A DNA stretch of 64,000 bases from Takakia lepidozioides (taxonomy: Eukaryota > Streptophyta > Takakiopsida > Takakiales > Takakiaceae). This document shows, piece after piece, positions 13,459 to 23,800 of this stretch. Both the position numbers and the translations under genes were made by a program. The stretch is taken from NCBI GenBank assembly GCA_030704615.1, contig CM060733.1, forward strand, positions 17,608,001 to 17,672,000, given 5' to 3'. The notes below the pieces were generated by a model. It was not told the origin of the DNA, searched no databases, and was given only the letters and a program-made list of their open reading frames with translations. Within the stretch, counting starts at the first letter, position 1. Each line of letters begins with the position of its first letter.

Positions 13459-13466
13459 TTCCCGCG
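13459..13466 (+). promoter_or_regulatory. Second E2F-like site
   Basis: TTCCCGCG fits the core of the E2F consensus and lies 25 bp beyond the first site, still within about 320 bp of the POLA1 start. Paired sites are common in S-phase promoters. Weaker match than its neighbour. Confidence 0.45.
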
Positions 13467-13524
13467 CAACTTCGCGTAATTCATCCACATGTGGGTTTTC
13501 AATCCATCCGCATTATCACTAGAA

Positions 13525-13620
13525 ACAGCAGCTCAGTTGGATTTGTGCACTTCTGAGCGATTCTGGGCTCAAATCCTGCTACCTTGTCAGGTGTGGTATA
13601 ATCTCCCTGGTGGAAGTAAG
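13525..13620 (+). repeat. tRNA-headed SINE, family A, copy 1
   Basis: The plus strand shows an A-box-like CAGCTCAGTTGG (13529-13540) and a B-box-like GGGCTCAAATCCTGC about 25 bp later, followed by GGTGTGGTATAATCTCCCTG. The same arrangement and body occur inverted at 14340-14437, which marks a repeat family and not a lone tRNA relic. Confidence 0.65.
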
Positions 13621-13624
13621 GGGC

Positions 13625-14335
13625 CTGATTTGTGAGCGGTAGTGGTAGTGAGTAGGCGGGTCGGGGCCCTCCACTGGGATCACTATTTCTTTTAAAAAAA
13701 TGCAAATAAATAAATAAACAGTCTCTATGGTGGATAGTAAGTAGAGGAGCAATGGTGGATTCTTCTGCACAGGTTGGGCACTCAGATCTTTCTTCCACTA
13801 GCAGGGTTTAGGGTTTGGAATAGTCAAGGTTGTTTGAATCGAAGCATCATGCAGGGTCTCAAAAGAGGGTCATGAGGTTGAGAGATATCGTAAAAGAGTG
13901 TGATGAAAGGGATCACAGAGTCTGAAAAGACAAAGAAGATTGATGATATTTTTCTTAGTTAATTCTTAGGTGTGTATAGGGCAGAAGATTGCACTGGACC
14001 TTCCGCCCCGTAAGGTCCTTGCCGTGCTGGCAAAATACTTTACGAAATTCAGAAGGTACAGAAAAATATCATGGTTCTTTACGAAGGTGGGCCAAGTGGC
14101 GGGTACCGAAAATCTTGAGACCCTTCTCATGTACTGAGCTCACAAAAGTAAGCACATCTCAATGAGGCATATGTAATCAAGAAGCTTTCCTCCAAATATT
14201 TTCGTGGAAATAGGGAGTGTTTTCTTTTTTTTTTTTGGGGAAGAAAGGGAAACACGAGCGACAGCTCATAAACCAGGCCCCTTAGTAGTGAGAGAGAAAA
14301 ATAACCTCTTTCATTTATGCGCCATGAGGCGTAGG
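13625..14335. other. Intergenic, nothing recognised
   Basis: Between the two inverted family A SINEs I see only a short (AAAT)n-like run near 13695 and A/T homopolymers near 14226. No coding segment was recognised. Confidence 0.5.
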
Positions 14336-14339
14336 AATG

Positions 14340-14437
14340 GGGCACCACCTAGGAACCATACCACACCCATCAAGTAGCAAGATTTGACCCAGACCCATCC
14401 GGGTCGCACTCAGTGCACTTAACCAACTAAGCTACTT
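14340..14437 (-). repeat. tRNA-headed SINE, family A, copy 2
   Basis: The minus strand reads TAGCTTAGTTGG (A box), then GTGCACTGAG, then GGGTCAAATCTTG (B box) and GGTGTGGTATGGTTCCTAGG. It aligns with copy 1 through head and body. The cloverleaf is not complete enough for a functional tRNA. Confidence 0.65.
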
Positions 14438-14954
14438 ATTGATGGTGATAGTGTTATCAACCAACAAAGACTTTTTACATGGGATTGTGGCATGAAGGCA
14501 ATTGCATCTTTTTTTTCTTTTTTTTTCAGCATCTTTTATTTATTTATTTATATTGTATTTTAAAGAAAAAGGGAGGACTCAGCCCTTGAGAGCTTTCTTT
14601 ATGATTATTGAAGGGAAAATAAATAAAACCTTTTGAAGCCCAAAGGCTGCCATGAGGCAAAGGCTCACAAAGAATCGTGAAGGATAATCCAGTGAACACA
14701 GAACCAGGCTATGAGGCCTTGAGAGAGAACTGTAAATGTGTACCAATAGGGCCCACCCCAGAAAAGAGGCAGTAGCCGCAAGGCGAAGTGACTCTTAGTT
14801 ACGCCGACTTCGGAGTCTTCTCTCTCTCTAGATATGTACAAGGACCAAAAAAAAGTCCACACTAAGCAACTTGCACATTGCAAGCCGAGACGAAAGCAAC
14901 AGAATCAAATATAAGCTAGGAGGAGAGCTTACTAGACAAAATGGGGGATTGCTA

Positions 14955-14998
14955 AAGCGTGAGCAGAAAATTCCGTGAACAGATTTCTGCTCACGCTT
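14955..14998. repeat. 15-bp perfect inverted repeat
   Basis: AAGCGTGAGCAGAAA at 14955-14969 is exactly complementary to TTTCTGCTCACGCTT at 14984-14998, with a 14-nt loop. The same CTGCTCACGC word recurs several times at 15888-15970. Confidence 0.8.
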
Positions 14999-15574
14999 CA
15001 AGATATGATCATCTATAACCGCAGACACCTATTCAGCTTAGAGGACCTATTACTACGGGTAGTGTCTAGTATAACATGCATACCAATTCATCGTTATGGA
15101 TGAATGGCCGATGAATGTCTGTTGGACAAATGGCACTGGATGAATGTAGTGTGTGGATGAATGGAAAATTAAAAATCATTTTTCAGTAGTGGTTGCCGAA
15201 TCCCCCGAGCTCCAAAGTGAACCGTGCCAACTGAGGAGGGTTGTGGTTGTCATTTTACGAGGTATCCTAAGTCGAGAGAGATACTCACACCCAATTGCAA
15301 AGAAGGTGGAGAGGCCATTTGGTGCTTTAATAAAAATCGTTTGAAAACAGTTGATTCATTCCGACAAAGAATATCCACTGCTACTGGAGTCAGCGTCCAA
15401 AACGAAGGCACAACTGTCTATGAAGACACTAGCCCTGCTCTACAGAAAACCATCTCTGTCGTAAAGCACAATCTGTTTGCAAGTTTTCCAAAAAAAAAAA
15501 GCAAAACAAAAAAAAATCCGATTTTTATTATTATTTATTTATTATTTATTTTCCCGAATGCGCCACCTTAATCC

Positions 15575-15575
<1 letters not shown>

Positions 15576-15606
<31 letters not shown>
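15576..15606. repeat. Poly(T) tract, 31 nt
   Basis: An uninterrupted run of 31 T residues. It could be the poly(A) end of a minus-strand retroinsertion or a microsatellite; no adjoining element body was recognised. Confidence 0.85.
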
Positions 15607-16280
15607 CCGAATATGCTAGAGTAAGGTGTCGTCAACGACACCTTAATCTGACTGCTCTTTTGGTTCAATCATCTGGGCAATTTTTCATCCGTCATTCATC
15701 CATTCCCTTTTACGTCCATCCCAAATACATTCATCCGTAAATTTTTCATCACACATTCGTGCCACATTGTCGTCATGGAGCCTGTCTGTTTTCGGTCTGA
15801 TAGAGAGGAGATTGCGTCGTTGCAGTGGAGTTTGCGTCCACGGCAATAGGCCCACTTGTTCCCTTGGTCTTAGGGTCCACACCAGTAATCTGCTCACGCT
15901 TTCAATCTGCTCACACTTCGGGGAATCTGCTCACGCATAAAGGAATCTGCTCAAGGGTTCTACTCACGCCTTTGCTGCCCTCGACAAAATGACAGAATTG
16001 AATGTTGAGGGAAGCAAGTCGAAGGAGCGAACTCAAAAATAGAAACAAATGAGATACATATCCTATCTATGGAAGAGTAGTTTTAGAGGCCACTTTCATA
16101 TGCTTCAAGTTGATGTCAGATTTGTTGAACTACGGGGAGGTGACCTGTGGTGTTGCCATTGAAGCGGAATTCGACCTGGCCAGATGTAGGTGTGAGCCTT
16201 AGTGCAGCTGCATATGAGGCCTTACCTACCCTATGTTGCTCTGAAAATCGCAAAGAGCGAATGCTGATATTATGGGTTCT

Positions 16281-17740
16281 TTAATATTGCTGCACACAAG
16301 ACCAACCATATTGCTTTTTAATTAGCAACCACTGTAAGATCAAAGAAAATAAGGGTAAGAAGAGCAATTCGGATGTGTTACTTCTTTCCAAGGTCCAACC
16401 GCACCATGCTTTATTCCACAAGTGCCATAGACTAGTGGAGTGTCTCAATGTTTTGAAGAGAAGACAAATGGTAGCCAATGTTTTGAGGGCCCATGCAAGT
16501 ATCTCAATTGTACTTTTAAGTAACATTAAAATGAGCATTGAAAGTTGACCAGTGTGGACTCGGTCATAGTTCAAGAGATGAATCAAGATTGCCGGATGAA
16601 GTGGTAAGCTATTCCAGGTATGATAGAAATCTAACACCAATGGCCAGATTGAATGAGGGGCCCGGCAATAGATAAGGCAATGTTCTAGAGACTCAATGGC
16701 ATTAATTGAGCAACAACTGCATAAAATGGCCTCTTGGAAATTCAGAAATATTTGTCCCACCTTCAACACTCTGTTGGCCACTTGTCAAAGGAAAACACGT
16801 AGTAATTTGGCAGGTTTGGACTTTTCCCAAATGAGCGACCAAAATGCACTTCCAGTTCTCATCCTGGAAGTGTGGAAATGTTGATGACCCCCACTTGTCG
16901 TTCCATTTCTTGGGAAGGAGACTGGCATCCCGTAAAGCTCTGTAGGCCTTCTTGGCGGAGTAGGTGAAGTAGGGGTCAAGGTTATTTACCAAAACTCCAG
17001 TTCCACTCTGCTGGGTCCATTTGTAGGCATTGGATATCTTTCCCGCTTAGGCATGCGAATTTGCCTCTTCATAACCAAGGAAAAATGAATTTGTCCATCG
17101 GTGCTGTTGGGTTGAGTTGTTTGGATGGAGCTAACCAGCGGCAAGGCGGACCAGCGAGGCTGAGGAGGCTTGGACAAGAACCTTTTGGTTAGAGAGCAAG
17201 GAGAGAGAACCTGAGAAGCTATCCTCCTGCAAACCATACCCCAAGATCATTGTCAGGTTGACAATTTTTGTAATGTATCCAATAATGCGAGAAGGGTAAT
17301 GAGTTATGACCCATTGATGCAGACTGCATTGAGCAGGCCCATCCCGCAGAATAATCTTCCAGGAGTCAGGGATCGATTGGATGATTATAAGTGGAATGCC
17401 TGACATGAGTCTGTGTGTTCCCAATGCATTTTGGAAGGCGGGGGGTTTGCTGAAGCAAAGATGCTGCACCTGAGAGAAACCCATGGTTTCCCTGCAAGCA
17501 GCTCATTTTCCTGCCTGTCCTCTTTCAAGCAGGATTAAAGGTTGAGCCGTCTTAAGGGAAAGGTGTTGACTCATGGTTTCCTGAAAGTTGGCAGGCTCTA
17601 GTTTGCGGAGGAAGGAACGGAATTTATTCCAAGCCCTCCAAATGGAGTTCCACAGAGGCGGCCAGCAGATTCGTGAACGCGGGTCGTGTTCAATCTGCAC
17701 GGATCTGCACCAAAACCTCTTCAGGAATTTGTACAACCGA
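16281..17740 (-). pseudogene. Decayed non-LTR retrotransposon (LINE), C-terminal part
   Basis: Fragmented minus-strand frames carry the plant LINE zinc-binding region. FTYSAKKAYRALRDASLLP (about 16920-16975) precedes a Cys/His cluster CSCCSINAIESLEHCLIYC (about 16660-16720), the usual zf-RVT arrangement. Upstream frames include SWKIILRDGPAQ and a Trp-rich segment near 17600-17700, which fit the region between reverse transcriptase and zinc motif. Several frameshifts and stops separate the pieces, so no protein is made. This is a different LINE lineage from the one in XPO1 intron 9. Confidence 0.7.
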
Positions 17741-20300
17741 ATCTATCTCCCAGTCCAACCTCTCTTCTTCCCGAGATTTCTCATACTCCTCGGAAGGGTG
17801 TGGATCAGTGTCTTCTCCCAAGAACAATGGGGAACCGGGCCGTGCGCTATGTCTGAGTGGATGCAAGCTACGGTGTTTCATTTTGGACGTCATCGTGCAA
17901 TTTTGCGCTGACTGTCCTTCATGCTATTTTCTATGCCGTGCAAATAGGTTTATATTCTTCCCAAGCAACAATGATAGAAGCACACAATCTACCAAATCTA
18001 CATAACATAATTTGTCATTTTCAAATGGGATGAATTATGATGGAGCTATGGACTCTTGAATGCGGACATTGTGGATTGTCATTCTGACAGTTTCTTGCAC
18101 AATGGACTCTCAAAATGCCTATGTACACTTCTTTATTTCATATCAGGACTCAACATTTTGATTGTTAATGTTTCAATAATGTCATACATGAATTTATGGG
18201 TAAATTCCTTCATCGATTACATAGCTACGTCGGACTAATATGTACATCCTAAAAACATCAAATTTCATAAGTCCATAGTGCTATCAAAAGTTCATGTTTG
18301 GCATTGAACTCTTCATGAATAATTTGCAAAAGTCTTTATCTACAATGGCCCACAATTGTGTGGGCCAATGTCATATATACTTGGGGACCACCGTAAGCTA
18401 GTTAAAGATAATTATTATTTTAAAATTAAAACAATATAATTTCTAATAAAAAATATCTTGAATATTTGGGGTAGGACTCTTTACTAAAAGTGTCAAGTAT
18501 GTCATTATCTATCAATATAAAAATATTGTTGAACAAACATTTTCAATTATTCTTTTTTGTTATGGACTTCCATGGATGTCAACATCTGCCGTTTTTTAGA
18601 TATCGGCACACCTAGTTGGCTTTTACGCCACTTCACGTTCTCCCCACATTGTAGCACCGCAGAGACGGGTCTGTGCAGGCACGTTCAGCTAGGTGCACAG
18701 GCGGGGCAAAACAACTGGTGACCACACTTGCAACAACCAATCATGCTGACGAAGAAGAGACAACCTCCAAAGCCGAAGTACCCGCAGAGGTTTGGGATAC
18801 TATCGCAAAAGAATCGAAAGGTAGCGAGTGGAAGAGAACAGTGAGTAAGGATTGTGAGGGGATTGTGGAGATCACTTAGTATAAACAGTACCCCTAGAAC
18901 CCCTCCATCTCCACCACAAAAATGCGTTTAAGGAAGATGCTTCGTCTTTGATATGTATGCACGAGTGTGGGGGAAGGTAACTTGGCAAGGTAGGCTTCGC
19001 GATGAAGAAGAAACAACATGCAGAGAAAGACCTGTAGATGCTTTGATCCCACAATCATCCCAAAGCTAACTCTCACAAAACTGTCTTTCTGTCACATCAG
19101 AGTCCCATACCTCCTTTACTCTATCTTCCATCACACCTTGTATGAACACCCCAAAATACCACCCCTTGTCCATGTCATAGACTATTTTTATATCAAAAAC
19201 AGATGGTTGACAAGTCACAACCATGTGCTTTGGTGCTATTGGCCTAACGACATGTCACCTAATCTCAGTGATCAACGGGCATGAGAATTAAAGAGAGAGT
19301 CTAACAGTACAAAGAGTGTACAGAGAAATAGTCATTCCACATCACACATACATAATATATGACGGCTACATAGCTTCATCTACCAGAACCATTCTGTGAA
19401 AGGTGGCATCACAAGGCGACTCGTGAGGCAACTAGGTCAAACCTCCATGAAGGTTAAAGCAGCTTAAGTTTGTTTGCTCCTCTTTATTCTAAAGAGCAGA
19501 CTACACATCACTCTAAAAAATCGCTATGCCCCTGTTGTGCCTTCCCTTAGTGTCACCTCATCTCTTTTGCTGAAAACTACTTCCCTAGCACCTCCCTCAC
19601 GTAACATCTCTCTCATTAAATGATTTATAAAGAATAAATTGATGATTTTCTCAAGCTTATTAGATTTTACTATTCACAAAGAGGAGCCATAGGCGACTAG
19701 CCGCTTGTTCGATGCCATCGGATTTTGTACGGAGACTATTGCTCAACACACAACGCATTTGAGGGGCTGATGGACAGTTGAAGGATTGAATTTCCATCCA
19801 GCTACATATTCCGAATCTAGAATACCTCAGTCGAAACTACAGCCAAACTCCTCGAAAGCCACATACTATTGGTTATTTCCCCTAACCCCCTCTCTTCACG
19901 GAGAACCTCTTGTCAGTTATAATCCAACCCTATCATTCTTTTATGCGTATTGGAAACAGTGGCATATGTAATTTGGATTAGCTAAATTAAATGGCACGCT
20001 TTGGAATATTCGAAAGCATCTTTAGCGGGAATGTAGGTGAATGTAGATGCCAGACAAAGAAAGAGATGAAATCATCCATCCTCAGTTTGACTGAGGCGTT
20101 GTCTGCGTACAAGCAACGCGAGCCTGCCCGCCGTCCATGTGTAACTACTGTAGGCACCTAGTGTGTGGGCGCGACTGCGCAGTTTGGTTTTTCGCTGCGT
20201 CCATCTCACGCCACCCTTTCCCCTGCCCCCTATTAAAAATATACCCATTTCCCGCCCAACCACTACTAGTTAAAAAGCGTTAAAAAGATGAAGCGAATTT
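17740..20300. other. Intergenic, no gene recognised
   Basis: Only short frames without recognisable domains are present. A 9-bp-arm palindrome (TGGCCCACA, ATTG, TGTGGGCCA) sits at 18346-18367. The stretch 18000-18560 is noticeably AT-rich. Confidence 0.5.
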
Positions 20301-20885
20301 GCCGTTTAAATTCGCATTTTCCGTAATTCCCAATTACAGCTATGCGGGGCCGTCATCATTTAGGCGAGCGGTTACGAATAAGTGGTCACGAAGAGGCCTT
20401 ATTTTGTGTGGAAGGTGAGGAGTGGGGGTTTGAACACCGGATGAGGCGGGGTGTGGGGCAATGCCCTAAGCCAGTGGGCTTAGACGGGGAAGGTGGGAAA
20501 TAGTGGGAGTATAAAAAAGAAAGGGTCGTGGGCTGACAGAAGTTTAGGAGAAAGAGTTTGGGGGTGTGGGCCGCCTCATCAACCGTCCGTGAATGGAGGT
20601 GATGAGCAGTCGAAGATTCAAGTAGCGGGATGCTGTCGCTGGAATGCGAGGCGAGCACGGCCAATTATCCGGAAGGCGCAGAGGTGCGGGGGAGACAGAG
20701 GCAGGGCGGGGGATGAGTGCTTGAAGGTGCCAGGCTGCAAGATTAGGGCAAGGAGCTGTGCTGAGGGGGAATAAGGCAGGGGCGGGGGGGTGGGGGGGAG
20801 CTGGAAAACATTTTGCGTGGACAAGTGTGGATAGGAGCGTGATCCAGGAAAGAAAGCTGAGGGGGACAGGGCTAGCGTGGTAGCA
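20301..20885 (+). promoter_or_regulatory. Probable XPO1 promoter and 5' UTR region
   Basis: A purine- and G-rich stretch directly upstream of the XPO1 start codon, with no competing gene. An inverted repeat with 8-bp arms (GCGAATTT / AAATTCGC) lies at its upstream edge near 20295. No TATA box or initiator could be assigned with confidence. Confidence 0.4.
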
Positions 20886-23800
20886 ATGGCGGAGAAGCTG
20901 CTGGACTTCACGCAGCCCTTCGATGTTGGCCTTCTTGATGCTACAGTTGCCGCCTTTTATGGCACCGGTTCTAAAGATGAGGTATTCCGTCGTCAGAATG
21001 TGAAAAGCTTGTGAGGAACGCCATTTCTAGTAGAACCTCGGAGTTCAATTTTGAAATCATTTCTTTAGTGGACATTGCAGTATGGATATAATACCTCCTT
21101 TTTCTGAAGCTCTTCATCTCTTTTTCGGACTATGTTCCCATTTTTTGGAATGGTTCTCTGTGTTGAATGACAACAATTCCGCTTCTCCGCTTGTGATCTG
21201 CAATCGTCTTATGCTCCTACCCTCTCTGCTCTCTTTCATCTTCCATGTGTCTTGAGCAATCTTCATTTTCCCTTTTCTAAGACGTCTCGGAAGTTTGTTC
21301 TTGTTTTCCAATTTTCTCATTTTCTGTACAGCCACCGTTCCTCCTTCGTTGCAATTTCCTTACCATCATAGTTTATAGTAACTTGCCGGATGGTTTAAAA
21401 GTGTTTTCTAGCAAATTGTTTTGGCATGAATGAGTTTAGCTACTGTCTTGAATCTGTCTGTGCTCCAAGTTCAACCTGAGACCTTTAGGTAAGCTTCAGA
21501 TTCATCTTCCATTCTGGTGCCACTGAAAGTCTGAGTCAGTGGACCTTTATGTGTATTTAGGGACAAAACCATTGCAATTGTTTGAACTTAGTATTATAGA
21601 CAATTGGATTGTAGTGCAGGTTGCCCTTGACAAACACCTAGCTAGAAGTTCCCTTCCCTTCTCTCCTCCTTCAACCTGGTAATCCTAATTAGGGGTGCAT
21701 TTTCTTATGTCATTCATGTTGATTAGGTTACACCTACTGGACTCCTTCATTTCAGCACATGCCTTGGCAAGTCATTCCACTCTTGTGAAGGTTGACGGAT
21801 AGTGAGTGGAGCCATGATTTCGTCTAATGAGCTGTTAATTATTTTTGAAAAGTTCACCCTGATATGAGATTCCTACCAGTCCTGTGTGCTGGCATCCCTT
21901 TACACTGAGATTATTACAATGCCACAACTTCTACTCAGAAAAGATTCTCCATTAGTCTAGAGCAGTACCCCAAATATAGATCTACTTACTGACTATTCCC
22001 TGCGAAGGTTGGTTGTTATATACTCCTTCAGTGCATAATTCATGGGGAAGTAAAACCCTTTTTATGTATTTCAGCCACCAGGGTTTATGGGAAACACACT
22101 GAGCTTGCTGTATTGCTGGCCCATGGTCAGGACAATCTGTTTAAGGGTCCTGAGTTCTCCTTGACGTATGTGCTGGCATTGGTTTCATACTAGGAAGTGC
22201 AAGGTTTTCTCTAGCTTTGTTGTCTAGCGCTCTAGCTGCTAATAGAAGTGGCGAATGTGGCTTGAGAGTACTCGATGCCACTGTCAAGGATATTTGCGGA
22301 AAAATGTGAGATACCCAGGCATCAATCCAACTGGTAGACCTGGCTCCTGACTTTGAGGTTCACCAGGGTTCAGTGAAGTCATACATTCTAAAGCTCGGGT
22401 TAGAGCATCTCCAGCCATTTTTCATGGTGGGACCTGGGGGCCCAAGGATGTTTTAGCATTCTTGCGCTTGGGGACAGGTTGTGTGGGTTAGGGTTTTGAC
22501 AAGATAGAAGGAAATGAAATGAAAATGAAATGGAACTTTATAACGTCTGCAGAAAGCTCAAAGAGCTTATGGGACAAAGGAAACAAGAAACAAGAATTAG
22601 AACAAAAGACAGTGTGTGAAGCCAGAAGCAGCCCAAAAGCAACTACTGCTCAAGGGATTGCCTAAGCTTTGTGCAGATAAGCTGCCAAACATTTCTAATC
22701 CTCATAATGGAAGTCTTCTGTGAGAGATTGGGTTTCACAAAACAGACAGTGGACTCTCCCGCGGATCTCATAGTAGAGGGCAGTAAAAGAAGCGTTCTTC
22801 AGTTTCGATGCATTGGTTGGGCCCAGTGCAAGCTGGGCATAGGTGGTCTTCTCGCTGCAGGTTTTCCCGCCTACCAGTCTATCCGTAAATTGTGGGAGCC
22901 CACCCTGAATTGCCCCAATGCCCTCAGAAGAGAGGGGGATGAAGGTGCAGATAAGTAACTAGGCCACAAGAGTCTATCATCAAGAAGGAATAAAGAAACT
23001 TTGGAACATGCCCAGAAAGCCCAAAGGGTTAGGGACAAAGAGGCCTAGATCAGTATAAAGGAGGTAACAGAAGTCAGAGATGGAAAGAAGAAAAAATTGA
23101 ACTTTCACAGGTTGCCCCCACTGGCCTGTGGGACAGTAGAACAATGTAAAACCACTTCGAAGAATACCAATGTCAACCGAAGACAATGTGCCTTATGCAG
23201 GTGAGCTGCCAGACACCACAGCTGAAGGCCTCTGCAAAAGCCTGTGAGTTTCTAAGAGATTATAACATTTGCATCAGAACTCAAAATAAGAGAGAGAAGG
23301 AGAGAGAGGGCTCTACTCAAGCATGTCCTTATGTTTATGATTTGCAGAGAGCTGCAGCAGAAAGGGTGTTGAGGCAGCTGCAAGAGCATCCTGATACTTG
23401 GACCCGTGTTGTTACCATCCTTCAAAACTCTCAAAATCTGAATTCCAAGTTCTATGCACTACAGGTATGTACTCCTGTGAAATTAATCTTTTCTTGCTTC
23501 GATAGAGGGTTATTGGGGATTGTTTTCAAGGTAATGCTGAGGGGTCGCCAATTGGATTGGACAAAATTGTACAATGTGAGAAGGGTTAAGAGCTTCGCCT
23601 TGTTGCGAGAAAAAGGTTTTATGAAGGGATGGTATTCCAGCATGAAGAGAGCACGATTGTTCTTGCCCCTAAGTGATACCCAGGTTGCACACTTGTGAGT
23701 TATAACATGTCCTCGTGGACAGACAAAAGTGAGGTGCTTGACTGTGGTGTTACACTTTCCTGCAGAATATGTTACGGCTTCAAGGTGAATCCGTATTTGT

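Larger units (their letters stand above)
14955..15970. repeat. Putative foldback element
   Basis: A roughly 1-kb block. Its left arm has the TGCTCACGC palindrome followed by several GGATGAATG words (15090-15165). The right arm has several CATTCATCC words (15690-15740) and then about five TCTGCTCAC(A/G)C-like words (15888-15970). The arms are thus broadly inverted copies. The centre holds A-rich stretches, a 31-nt T run (15576-15606) and a palindrome at 15623-15644. No coding capacity was seen. That it is a foldback transposon is inference. Confidence 0.4.

Noticed and set aside
13525-14437. Functional tRNA genes
   Set aside because: A and B boxes are present, but the stems do not complete a cloverleaf and the similarity between copies extends beyond the tRNA part, as in SINEs.
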